A stretch of DNA of 37,252 bases from Synergistaceae bacterium. GTDB lineage: Bacteria; Synergistota; Synergistia; Synergistales; Synergistaceae. This document shows positions 7,992-16,019 of this stretch, piece by piece; position 1 is the stretch's first letter; every line of letters begins with the position of its first letter. The notes under the pieces were generated by a model. The model did not search any database, had not been told where the DNA came from, and saw nothing but the letters and a program-made list of their open reading frames with translations. The DNA is taken from NCBI GenBank assembly GCA_031269875.1, contig JAISYM010000112.1, positions 1 through 37,252 of the forward strand, read 5' to 3'. The position numbers and the translations under genes were made by a program.

Positions 7992-8824
7992 CTTTTTCCG
8001 GCCTCTTCGGTCTCTCCCGCCTCTCTGATCAGCCGCAGGATGGAGTCGAGCGGAGACCCGGCGTACCGCGCGGCGGGACGAGCCGGGACACAGATCGCGC
8101 CAGACCGGCAGAAAGCCACGCAGCGCTGGCATGATTCGCAGTTCGGGCCGAGCGACGCGCGCCCGCCTTCCATCGTTATATTCCCCTCAGGACAGATCCT
8201 TTGGCAGAGCCCGCATCCGGTGCATTTTTCGGCGAGCGCCTCTATCGGGAACATCGAATGGAATAAATTCCACGGTTTACGGCCGTGCGCCAAAGACGCC
8301 AATAAGCGCGAAGCGAGCGGAACCCCGCCTCCCCAAGCCGCGCTTCCGTCTAACAGCATCTTCGCGTATTTTTGTATCTCCGCCCGCGCATCGGATTCCA
8401 TTTTTTTATTTTTCGACGTATCTATCGTTTTATTGCCATAATTCCCCGGCATCCTGACTAAAAGCGACCCTATCGGCACGTATCCCTTGCGCGTTACGGC
8501 GCGGCGAATAGGCCCCTCCATCCCGCCTCCCGCGCCGCCCATCGTGGCCAGGAGGAAAATTTCCCGCCCGCGGCCCTCGGGCAGCGAGTCGATAAACCGC
8601 CACGCCGTAGGATACGTGGAAAAACACGCCACCGGGACCGCGAGACCCAGCGCGGCTTCATTTCCAAGCTCCTTCAGACAGGATTCAAAAATTTCCGGCC
8701 GCTCCATCGGCGCGAGCGAGACATCCTTCCCCGCGCTCCGAAGTTCACCCGAGAGCGCCTCCGCCATAAGCAGGGTATTTCCCGTCCCCGTAAAAACAGC
8801 GATGATAATTTTTCCGCTCCTCAT
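7982..8824 (-). CDS. EFR1-type flavodoxin/2x[4Fe-4S] ferredoxin fusion
   Basis: The protein has about 280 residues. The N-terminus has a flavodoxin-like FMN loop (F-T-G-T-G-N-T) near residue 11. The C-terminal third carries two ferredoxin clusters, C-T-G-C-G-L-C-Q-R-I-C-P and C-E-S-C-Q-R-C-V-A-F-C. This is the layout of EFRODO-type electron-transfer proteins. The ATG at 8824 is chosen because GGGGGT lies at a normal distance and the FMN loop then starts at the expected place; an upstream TTG at 8872 lacks support. It is first in the operon and overlaps the activation-domain gene. I infer that it delivers the electron for MetH cobalamin reactivation, since E. coli uses flavodoxin for that step. 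Confidence 0.88.
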   Translation of the reverse strand: MRSGKIIIAVFTGTGNTLLMAEALSGELRSAGKDVSLAPMERPEIFESCLKELGNEAALGLAVPVACFSTYPTAWRFIDSLPEGRGREIFLLATMGGAGGGMEGPIRRAVTRKGYVPIGSLLVRMPGNYGNKTIDTSKNKKMESDARAEIQKYAKMLLDGSAAWGGGVPLASRLLASLAHGRKPWNLFHSMFPIEALAEKCTGCGLCQRICPEGNITMEGGRASLGPNCESCQRCVAFCRSGAICVPARPAARYAGSPLDSILRLIREAGETEEAGKSCP

Positions 8825-8875
8825 TCCCTCAACCCCCGTTCCAGCTTTTTCTGCCGCGTCACACACTTCCAAGAG

Positions 8876-8904
8876 AAAATATCACCAATGCCGCACATCC
8901 GCAA
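8876..8904 (-). promoter_or_regulatory. Probable sigma-70 promoter of the methionine operon
   Basis: On the minus strand, TTGCGG (-35, 8899-8904) is followed after exactly 17 bases by TATTTT (-10, 8876-8881). Transcription would start about 45 bases before the ATG at 8824. No SAM riboswitch is visible in this short leader. The rest of the gap up to 9069 holds only an AT-rich 8-bp inverted repeat at 9031-9059. Confidence 0.5.
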
Positions 8905-9069
8905 TTGGAGGATATCCGATAGTTGGATACTTCACAGCCTTGACAGACGAGCGCCCCGCAAATCTTGGATTCGAGAACTTTTCCAAGAGATGCGAGGCGC
9001 TCAAGATCAAGTTTTAGTTATTCTGTTTCTAAATCAACACGTAATGGACGAGTTGATTTGGCTTTAGAA

Positions 9070-10068
9070 TTACTTGTAACTCACACGATCGGGGAAAGCC
9101 TCTTTCAGCGCATCTACGTCGACATAGTCGCGCGCGTTGAAATTGTTCTTGATGAATCCCGATTCGCGTCCCCACTTGTTTATGTTGTCCAGAGTGTCTA
9201 TCGTATCCTGTGTGAAGTTGATGCTGAGCTCGTTACGCTGCAGGTTCACTAATACCTGTTCTGCCGGAATATTGAGCCTTTTCTGGACGATTTCAGCGGT
9301 TTTCTCCGGTTCTGTGAGAATGAAATTCACTATCTCGTCCATGGCCTTGATGTATTTGACGACCGTTTCCTTATTTTCGCGGAGAAATTTTTCGGTGGAC
9401 AGCAGGACGGTCACGGTCTGCGCGTTTATAGTTTTGAGGTCAGCTATGGTATTGATTCCCTGTATTCCTCTCAATTCAATTGTTGCCTGGCCAGCAGCCC
9501 ACATTCCGGTTACCTGTTTCGACTTGACCGCAACGACTCCTTCCTGAGGGCTGCCTATAGGCACGAGTTTCACGGAATTCGGGCCGATCTTCGCGACCTC
9601 GATAAGCCTCGCTGTCCAGTATTCTTCGACGGTACCCTTACGGATCGCGATCGATTTGCCCGACAGGTCGGAAGGGGATTTTACGGATTCGTCGTTGACG
9701 TAGACCTGCCAAGAGAATGGATTGCCGGCAAGAGAGAGCGATAACTTCGTATATATGCGCAGGTCGCTCTTTTTGACTCCGCCAATACGGTTCAAAATGG
9801 CGAAGTCGGCTGCCATTCCAAAATCGAGCTGTCCCAGCGTCAGCGCGTCGATAGTATTGATACCAGCGGAGAAAACTTGAGATTTGACTTCCAGTCCGTA
9901 TTTTTTAAAAATTCCCAGCTCCTCGCCTAATGGTGGAATGAAAGAGTCGTTCTCTCCCGCCATCACGCCCACGCGGACCACGGCAAGTTTTTCAGCGCTC
10001 TGCGCCGGGATCGCCGACATCAGGATAAAAGCCATCAATAACATCGCATTTCTTACAATTTTCTTCAT
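9070..10068 (-). CDS. ABC transporter substrate-binding protein (SsuA/NMT1-like), paralogue 1
   Basis: The 332-residue exported protein has a signal peptide of about 24 residues (M-K-K-I, hydrophobic core, then P-A-Q-S-A). It has the NMT1/SsuA-like periplasmic-binding fold of sulfonate, taurine and nitrate uptake systems: G-E-E-L-G-I-F-K-K-Y-G near the start, G-K-S-I-A-I-R-K-G-T, and F-L-R-E-N-K-E-T-V-V-K-Y-I. It is the last gene of the ABC/arylsulfotransferase operon. It is clearly a tandem paralogue of the next gene upstream: both are 332 residues and end with almost the same D-Y-V-x-V-D-A-L-K-E-A-F-P-D-R-V stretch. The ligand is unknown; an organosulfur compound is inferred from context. 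Confidence 0.9.
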   Translation of the reverse strand: MKKIVRNAMLLMAFILMSAIPAQSAEKLAVVRVGVMAGENDSFIPPLGEELGIFKKYGLEVKSQVFSAGINTIDALTLGQLDFGMAADFAILNRIGGVKKSDLRIYTKLSLSLAGNPFSWQVYVNDESVKSPSDLSGKSIAIRKGTVEEYWTARLIEVAKIGPNSVKLVPIGSPQEGVVAVKSKQVTGMWAAGQATIELRGIQGINTIADLKTINAQTVTVLLSTEKFLRENKETVVKYIKAMDEIVNFILTEPEKTAEIVQKRLNIPAEQVLVNLQRNELSINFTQDTIDTLDNINKWGRESGFIKNNFNARDYVDVDALKEAFPDRVSYK

Positions 10069-10110
10069 TAATTGAACACCTTCCTTATCTTCGAAATAGT
10101 ATCGCCGAAT

Positions 10111-11109
10111 TTATTTGTAGTTCACCCGATCAGGAAATGCTTCCTTCAGCGCGTCGACGTTGACATAATCCCGCGCGTCGAAAACCTTTCTTATGAAACC
10201 TGCGCCTCTCGCCCATTCGTTCATTACATCAAGCTCGTCAATCGCGCTCTGCGTAAAATCAATGCTCAAATCGTTACGCTGTAAATTGACCTCAACCTGA
10301 GCGACTGGAGCATTCGTCCTTTTACTCACAATCTCCGCTGTCTTTCGGGGTTCGTTTTGGATAAATTCGACTATCTCGTTTGCAGCTCTGAAATAATTCG
10401 CAACCAGCTTCCTGTTCTCGGAGAGGTAAGCACTCGTGGAAACGGTATAATTCGCGCTCTTTGCTTTGATGAGTACAAGGTCGGCGATTGCTCTCACTCC
10501 TTCGATCTCGCTCAGAGTCACTGACGTCTGCCCGCCTCCCCACATTCCCGTGATTTGTTTCGCTTTAATGGCCGCGACACCTTCGAGCGGGCTGCCTATC
10601 GGCAGTATTTTGACTGAGTCGGGATCAATTCCGCCGTATTCGATCAATTTCGCCGTCCAGTACTCCTCTATGGTTCCCTTCCGAAGTGCAATCGATTTGC
10701 CGGAAAGTTCCGCCGGAGATTGAACGGTGTCGTCGTTGACGTAAAACTTCCATGAATAAGGCGTTCCGGGGAGCGATACGCCAGACTTCGCGCAAATTCT
10801 CAGTTCGCTCTTTTCGCTGCCTCCAATACGGTTCAACAGCGCGAAATCCGCGCCTCCTCCAAAATCGAGCTGTCCCAGTATGACGGCGTCCACCGTATTG
10901 ATACCTGTTGAAAATTCCTGCACGCTTATTTTGATCCCGTATTTTTCGTAAATTCCCAATTCATCCCCAACGATGGGTATATACGAAGCGGCCTCTCCTG
11001 CCATAACACCGAGCTTGACCGTGACAAGGTTTTCGGCGCCGTTTGCCGGAACGGCCAGCATCACCGGCAATATCGCGAACAATAACATTAGAAAACGAAA
11101 ATATTTCAT
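10111..11109 (-). CDS. ABC transporter substrate-binding protein (SsuA/NMT1-like), paralogue 2
   Basis: The 332-residue exported protein has a signal peptide ending near residue 24 (P-A-N-G-A). It has the same architecture as the protein at 9070-10068, so the two arose by tandem duplication and have since diverged over much of their length, including around the ligand pocket (for example A-D-F-A-L-L-N-R-I-G-G-S-E-K against A-D-F-A-I-L-N-R-I-G-G-V-K-K). A single permease and ATPase upstream may be shared by both. Two receptors with one translocator suggests two related ligands. The ligand cannot be named from sequence. Confidence 0.9.
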   Translation of the reverse strand: MKYFRFLMLLFAILPVMLAVPANGAENLVTVKLGVMAGEAASYIPIVGDELGIYEKYGIKISVQEFSTGINTVDAVILGQLDFGGGADFALLNRIGGSEKSELRICAKSGVSLPGTPYSWKFYVNDDTVQSPAELSGKSIALRKGTIEEYWTAKLIEYGGIDPDSVKILPIGSPLEGVAAIKAKQITGMWGGGQTSVTLSEIEGVRAIADLVLIKAKSANYTVSTSAYLSENRKLVANYFRAANEIVEFIQNEPRKTAEIVSKRTNAPVAQVEVNLQRNDLSIDFTQSAIDELDVMNEWARGAGFIRKVFDARDYVNVDALKEAFPDRVNYK

Positions 11110-11143
11110 AATCGAAAGCCTCCTTCTCTAATAGCCCAAGCGT

Positions 11144-12604
11144 TTACTCGAAAACCCGCGTGCCTTTCCGGCGTTCGCGTGACAGCAGATTTATGGCCGG
11201 ATACTCGAAAGCCTTCAACTGTTCACGACCGACGCCGGAAACCAATATCTCGGCCTCTGAATTTTCGCCGACTGGCGATCCAGGTACGCGATAACGGCGA
11301 ATGTCGGGCGCAGCAATGGATTCCTCCTCTGGTATGTCAAGCTGTGGTATCCATTCGTAAGGTACGCGGTAAGCCCTGTATACCATATTGTGCGTTCCGC
11401 CCATCGAGTTGGAATAGTAAGGGTTGATATACTCCCACACTGTTCTGTGATCCGTCGTAACTTCGAAAATTCTGCCGTCAGAGCCCTCGGTGATAAGCGT
11501 GTTTCCGTTCGGAAGCCTTTGTGCCGAACTCACGTACGGGCTGTAGAACCGAAATTCATCCGAAAATCCGGCGTTTATGGCGTTATACTCCCACTCGATT
11601 TCGAGAGTGACTGGGTTGAACTCTATTACGCGGGAATAATCCCTGCGGACACTATTCTGTCCTGTTTTGGAGGTCCCATTCGGCAAACCGTAACCACCCC
11701 AGCCGCCGTTATCAAAGACAAGCAAGCTGCCTTCGCCCGGCAGGCCTTTTGGGATCATGTGAAGATGATGCTGGCCTATTATCCAGCCAAGCTGTTCCAA
11801 CGCTGGATTCTCCCCAAAATCCGGTCCAATGCGCCAGACTACTTTCCCAGTCGCCTTGCTGGTAATAGCGAGGATGTTCGCGTTTCGGGCATCCCAGATG
11901 ATATTGTCTGGGTGAAAGCGTTCGTCTCCGGCGTCGTACCACCTGTTAGGGCCGAGCGTGGAGAGGCAGTTGATGTGCAGCCAATCACCGAGACCTGTCG
12001 TGACCACCGACGGGCTGCGGAACAACACGTTGACAGCGGCCTCGTCAAAACCCAATTCGTCAAAGTGCTCATTTGCGTTCCACTCCCACACCACATTGCC
12101 GCTCCAATCAACCTCGATGAAGCGGTCGTCGAGCAGCTTCTTATCCGATATCCTTCCGTTAGCGACATCCCTGTGAACCAATATCAGCGTGTTTCCGCCG
12201 TCGACGCGCGGCGCCGAACGCGGGGAATAATAGCCGGCAGACGCTCCCTCCCGCTCGTAATCGTGATGCTGCCGCGCAATATACCCGGCCGGCACGTCAG
12301 GGTCCTCTATGAACTCGTTTTTGTCAAATTTCCAAACAACCTTACCGTCCCAGTCGACTTGAAGCAAAGCGAGATGATCCTGAAAACCGTATTTAGGGTT
12401 CCTTGCGCCAGAGGAGCCGAATACTTGACCGCCTGGCAGTATTTTATTGGGAAAACCGAGCAATCCCTCCCAAAGCTGAACCTCGTTGCCCCTCATATCG
12501 ATGAGCAGAGCGCCCTTCGCCGATGGAAATATCGTATATCCGCTCCAGGATGACGCGGCGTCGTAATAAGTCGTCCCCGTCGGGTATATTCTTGGATGCC
12601 CCAT
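11144..12604 (-). CDS. Arylsulfotransferase-family protein, paralogue 1
   Basis: The 486-residue protein resembles the ASST family, beta-propeller enzymes that move a sulfuryl group between phenolic compounds without PAPS. It opens with the family-like I-Y-P-T-G-T-T-Y-Y-D motif. It then shows L-I-D-M-R-G-N-E-V-Q-L-W, the Q-H-H-D-Y-E-R-E-G histidine motif, G-Q-H-H-L-H-M-I-P-K-G and R-L-P-N-G-N-T-L-I-T-E-G. No signal peptide is visible, unlike the classical periplasmic AssT, so it is probably cytoplasmic. The ATG has an AGGAGGGG site and starts 12 bp after the stop of the paralogue upstream. The substrate is unknown; sulfated aromatics are inferred. Confidence 0.82.
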   Translation of the reverse strand: MGHPRIYPTGTTYYDAASSWSGYTIFPSAKGALLIDMRGNEVQLWEGLLGFPNKILPGGQVFGSSGARNPKYGFQDHLALLQVDWDGKVVWKFDKNEFIEDPDVPAGYIARQHHDYEREGASAGYYSPRSAPRVDGGNTLILVHRDVANGRISDKKLLDDRFIEVDWSGNVVWEWNANEHFDELGFDEAAVNVLFRSPSVVTTGLGDWLHINCLSTLGPNRWYDAGDERFHPDNIIWDARNANILAITSKATGKVVWRIGPDFGENPALEQLGWIIGQHHLHMIPKGLPGEGSLLVFDNGGWGGYGLPNGTSKTGQNSVRRDYSRVIEFNPVTLEIEWEYNAINAGFSDEFRFYSPYVSSAQRLPNGNTLITEGSDGRIFEVTTDHRTVWEYINPYYSNSMGGTHNMVYRAYRVPYEWIPQLDIPEEESIAAPDIRRYRVPGSPVGENSEAEILVSGVGREQLKAFEYPAINLLSRERRKGTRVFE

Positions 12605-12616
12605 GACAATCCCCTC

Positions 12617-14113
12617 CTATTCTCCTGAATCCACGACGCAGAAATTCGACAGCTCCGCGGTTCCTGATGGAGAGATGCCGCGGAATGGATCTTCCACCAA
12701 TTTTTCGGCGTTGAAAGTTACGCCCTCGACTTTGGTCACTTTGCCGCCGGGACCGAGAGGCGCTCCGGGAACACGGAACGTGCTGACATTTGGGGCCTCT
12801 ATCGATGTTTCGTCTGGAGAGGGTATCTGCGGTATCCATTCGTATGGGACACGGTATGCCCGATACGTTAGGTTATTGATGAGAATACCGTCACGGCCTC
12901 GTGTTATCGTCCTGAAATACGGTGAAACATACTCCCACACCGTCTTGTGTTCCTTTGTAACTTCGAACAGCCGTCCGTCGCGTCCCTCACTTATGAGCGT
13001 GTTGCCGTTTGGCAGGCGCTGCACGGAGCTGACGAACGGCGTGTAGAACTTGTACGAGTCCAGCGGATGAATGTGTCCTGCCTCCTTTGGGCCGTACTGC
13101 CACGCTACCTCCAGCGTGGCAGGGTCGAACTCCAGGATGCGCGAATAGTCGCGCCGTACGTTCGCCGTCCCGTATTTCGAGACGGGATTCGGAACTCCGT
13201 ACCCTGCCCAGCCTCCGTTGTCATAGACCAGGAAGTTTCCCTCTCCGGGAAGCCCCTTCTGTATCAAATGAAGATGGTGCTGGCCGATAATCTGCCCTAA
13301 CGAGCCCCCAGTGCGTTCGAAGTCTGGGCCGACGCGCCACACGATTTTTCCCGTCTTTTTACTGATAATCGCCATGACGTTCGCGTTTCGTCCATCCCAC
13401 ACTATATTGTCGGGATTAAAGCGCTCGTCCCCGGCGTCATACCATTTATTCGCCCCCAACCTGTTGACGTTATTGATAGCGAGCCAGTATCCCTGTCCGC
13501 CGTGCGCTACGTCGGAGGAAGGCTGGCGGTAGATGACGTTTTTCGCCGCCTCATCGAAACCCATCTCATCAAAGTGCTCGTTAGCGTTCCATTGCCAGAC
13601 TATTTCACCTTCCCAGGTGACTTCTATAATCGAACTGTCAAGAAGCGTTTTGTTTGAAATAAGAGGGTTCACCACGTTACGGCATACGACCATCAAAGTG
13701 TTTCCCCCGTCTGCACGCGGAGCGGTTCCAGGAGAGTAATATCCTGTAGCCGAACCCTCTCTCTGAAAATCATGATTTTGTCTTGCCACCCATCGCGGAT
13801 TATTTCCGAGGTCGGTCACATATTCGAACCTGTCAAATTTCCAGACAATGTTTCCGTTCCAGTCCACCTGCACCAGGTCAAGATTGTCGAACGGATGTCC
13901 CACTGTCGTACGTTCGCCGGTACTTGCCATTAAATATCCACCGGGCAGTATTTTGGGCGGATTGCCCTTGAGCCCACGCCATACGCGCACCTCTTTCCCA
14001 TTCATGTCGATAAGGATTACGCCTTTGGCGGATGGCAGAACCGTATAACCATTCCACGCGGCGTCTTTATCGTAAATTGTCACTCCCGTCGGATAAATTG
14101 TCGGATGTCCCAT
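12617..14113 (-). CDS. Arylsulfotransferase-family protein, paralogue 2
   Basis: The 498-residue protein is collinear with the protein at 11144-12604. It has the same opening I-Y-P-T-G-V-T-I-Y-D, L-I-D-M-N-G-K-E-V-R-V-W and G-Q-H-H-L-H-L-I-Q-K-G-L-P-G-E-G. It differs at several His positions: Q-N-H-D-F instead of Q-H-H-D-Y, and I-N-N-L-T-Y-R-A-Y-R instead of T-H-N-M-V-Y-R-A-Y-R. The two copies may therefore have different specificity or activity. There is no signal peptide. AGGAGGT precedes the ATG at 14113. It sits between the permease gene and its paralogue in a co-directional operon. Confidence 0.82.
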   Translation of the reverse strand: MGHPTIYPTGVTIYDKDAAWNGYTVLPSAKGVILIDMNGKEVRVWRGLKGNPPKILPGGYLMASTGERTTVGHPFDNLDLVQVDWNGNIVWKFDRFEYVTDLGNNPRWVARQNHDFQREGSATGYYSPGTAPRADGGNTLMVVCRNVVNPLISNKTLLDSSIIEVTWEGEIVWQWNANEHFDEMGFDEAAKNVIYRQPSSDVAHGGQGYWLAINNVNRLGANKWYDAGDERFNPDNIVWDGRNANVMAIISKKTGKIVWRVGPDFERTGGSLGQIIGQHHLHLIQKGLPGEGNFLVYDNGGWAGYGVPNPVSKYGTANVRRDYSRILEFDPATLEVAWQYGPKEAGHIHPLDSYKFYTPFVSSVQRLPNGNTLISEGRDGRLFEVTKEHKTVWEYVSPYFRTITRGRDGILINNLTYRAYRVPYEWIPQIPSPDETSIEAPNVSTFRVPGAPLGPGGKVTKVEGVTFNAEKLVEDPFRGISPSGTAELSNFCVVDSGE

Positions 14114-14207
14114 ACAAACACCTCCTGATAAAAAGATTTTTCCGCTGTCTATACCGATTTGTTATCGATAGGCTCTTTATGATGAGGCGGAGCGGTTTAC
14201 GAGCTGG

Positions 14208-14250
14208 TTTTAACGCTTCACCCTTCAGGCCTTTGATTTCAAATTGGCAT
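14208..14250 (+). repeat. Dispersed 43-bp repeat, copy 2
   Basis: This matches 961-1003 without gaps (about 37 of 43 identical) and the inverted copy at 28335-28376. It begins TTTTAACGCTTCACCCTTCA and ends AAATTGGCAT. It lies in the 139-bp gap between the permease stop (14253) and the second arylsulfotransferase start (14113), so it is transcribed inside the operon. No terminator is apparent in the same gap. Confidence 0.75.
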
Positions 14251-14252
14251 TG

Positions 14253-15038
14253 TCAATCTTTGACGCCATAGCGCCGAAGAACCGTCCTTCCGAAAAAACG
14301 CAGGAGTCTGTCGGAGAAATATCCCAAGAGCCCGAGCGTCAATATTCCCACGAATATCCAGTCTGTCCGGAAATAGAGCCGCGAGGTATAGATGAGATAC
14401 CCTATCCCGCTTTGGGCGGCGAGCATTTCCGCGGCCACTATCGAAATTATGGCTCCGCTGAGGCCCAGCCTCACGCCTGTAAAAATATGCGGAATAGAAG
14501 CGGGAACCGTGACGGTATAAAAAATCTGAAACGGCGACGCTCCCTGCGATTGGGCGACCTGCAATTTTATCGGACTTATCCCGGATACTCCGGCAATAGT
14601 ATTGATGATTACGGGGAAAATCGTCGCGTAGACGATAATGGCTATCTTCGATTCCTCTTCGATCCCGAACCACATCAGGAAGAGTGTGAGAAACCCTATC
14701 GCCGGTATGAATCGGAAAAAATTGATGAACGGCTCGAAAATTTCCCTGGCGATGACAAACTGGCCGATAATGAGTCCTACAGGCACTGCGAAGACAATAC
14801 CGATGCTCCAACCTATGAATATACGCATAAAGCTGACGCGAACGTACTCGAACAGCACTCCATTCCTTACAATTTCCCATCCTCCCTTCAGTGTTTGTGC
14901 CGGTCCTGGAAGAAAATCGGCGTCGTTCGACATGGACGCTATCTGCCATATCAGCACGATCAAGACGAACGTGACGACGCCATTTTTCAGTAAGGGCCGC
15001 AAATTTTTATTTTGATTTATTCTGTCTGTAAGATTCAT
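14253..15038 (-). CDS. ABC transporter permease (SsuC/TauC-like)
   Basis: The 261-residue membrane protein has about six hydrophobic helices: one near 20-38, then a block from about 65 to 240. A cytoplasmic coupling segment around residues 155-185 (Q-S-Q-G-A-S-P-F-Q-I-F-Y-T-V-T-V-P-A-S-I-P) is the EAA-like loop that contacts the ATPase. Family resemblance is to permeases for sulfonates, taurine, nitrate and riboflavin-precursor type ligands. Its start lies 15 bp after the ATPase stop. It is the only permease in the operon and presumably forms a homodimer. Confidence 0.92.
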   Translation of the reverse strand: MNLTDRINQNKNLRPLLKNGVVTFVLIVLIWQIASMSNDADFLPGPAQTLKGGWEIVRNGVLFEYVRVSFMRIFIGWSIGIVFAVPVGLIIGQFVIAREIFEPFINFFRFIPAIGFLTLFLMWFGIEEESKIAIIVYATIFPVIINTIAGVSGISPIKLQVAQSQGASPFQIFYTVTVPASIPHIFTGVRLGLSGAIISIVAAEMLAAQSGIGYLIYTSRLYFRTDWIFVGILTLGLLGYFSDRLLRFFGRTVLRRYGVKD

Positions 15039-15053
15039 ATCGCAATCACATCT

Positions 15054-15836
15054 TCAAATCTCGTATTCAGTCTCGAAGAATCCCTGTATCCTATGGATGA
15101 AACCGGATACGCGAGGATCGACGAGTTTCCTCGGATACGGAACATCGATTTCTATCGTCTCGATGATGGAAGCGTTCGGAGCGCTCCCCATAATGCTGAT
15201 TTTCTGCCCGAGAAAGACAGCTTCCTGTATGTCGTGAGTGACAAAAAGTATCGTCTTGCCGGTTTTTTTCCATATGTTTACGACTTCTTTCTGCATCAGC
15301 CTCCTTGTTTGAGCGTCGAGCGCGCCAAAAGGCTCATCCATGATCAATATCTCCGAATCATTCGCGATGCTCCGCGCTATCTGAACGCGCTGTTTCATAC
15401 CGCCCGACAGTTCATCCGGGTATTTTTTCTCATGCATTTCCAGCCCAACGAGCTTGATGCAATTTCGGACGATCTCGTCCCGATCTGATTTCGGCATTTT
15501 TTTAATCCTGAGGCCGTATTCGACGTTATTCCAAACGGTACTCCACGGAAAGATGGCCGCGTCGGCGTTCTGAAAAACGACGCCGCGTTCCCGGTCGGGT
15601 CCTTTCACGTCTTTTCCGTTTACCAGGACGCGTCCTTCTGTTTTTGGAGTGAAGCCCGCTATTATATTGAGAAGCGTAGATTTCCCGCATCCACTCCAAC
15701 CCAGAAATACATGAAACTCGCCTCTCGGAACGTCCAGATTGATATCGCGAAGGACGCGCGTTTGCTCTTCCTTCGTATCTGCCGATCCATAAGCTTTAGA
15801 CATGTGCGCAATCCGAATAACGCTGTCACATTCCAT
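15054..15836 (-). CDS. ABC transporter ATPase (SsuB/TauB-like)
   Basis: The 260-residue ATP-binding subunit has Walker A G-W-S-G-C-G-K-S-T, a Q loop (V-V-F-Q-N-A-D), the signature L-S-G-G-M-K-Q-R, Walker B I-L-I-M-D-E-P-F-G-A-L-D and an H loop (F-V-T-H-D). It is the first gene of the operon. The ATG at 15836 follows GGAGTGAG. The gene order ATPase, permease, two arylsulfotransferases, two binding proteins ties the enzymes to the transporter. The closest functional class is sulfonate/taurine/nitrate import; the exact ligand is open. Confidence 0.93.
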   Translation of the reverse strand: MECDSVIRIAHMSKAYGSADTKEEQTRVLRDINLDVPRGEFHVFLGWSGCGKSTLLNIIAGFTPKTEGRVLVNGKDVKGPDRERGVVFQNADAAIFPWSTVWNNVEYGLRIKKMPKSDRDEIVRNCIKLVGLEMHEKKYPDELSGGMKQRVQIARSIANDSEILIMDEPFGALDAQTRRLMQKEVVNIWKKTGKTILFVTHDIQEAVFLGQKISIMGSAPNASIIETIEIDVPYPRKLVDPRVSGFIHRIQGFFETEYEI

Positions 15837-15893
15837 TATTTCTCACTCCAAGATATCATTAATATACTTATAAAACATATTTATTTAATAGGA

Positions 15894-15922
15894 ATAATAG
15901 CATTTGGCGGCCCTCGCGTCAA
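15894..15922 (-). promoter_or_regulatory. Probable sigma-70 promoter of the ABC/arylsulfotransferase operon
   Basis: On the minus strand, TTGACG (-35, 15917-15922) is followed after 17 bases by TATTAT (-10, 15894-15899); each hexamer matches consensus at five of six positions. The start would lie about 50 bases before the ATPase ATG. The intergenic region is shared with the divergent gene at 16020, so one regulator could act on both. No operator is recognised. Confidence 0.6.
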
Positions 15923-16019
15923 TAGGGTGAACCGTCTTGTGATTGGAAAGCCAACAGCTTTAGAAAGATGTTACTATATCTCTTAATATCTATCGCGTCC
16001 GCGTAAGGGAGATTTATGA

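Noticed and set aside
8929-9020. Possible gene remnant between the SBP gene and the methionine operon promoter
   Set aside because: A short frame looks protein-like (N-L-G-F-E-N-F-S-K-R-C-E-A-L) but matches nothing that I recognise and has no start; left unannotated.
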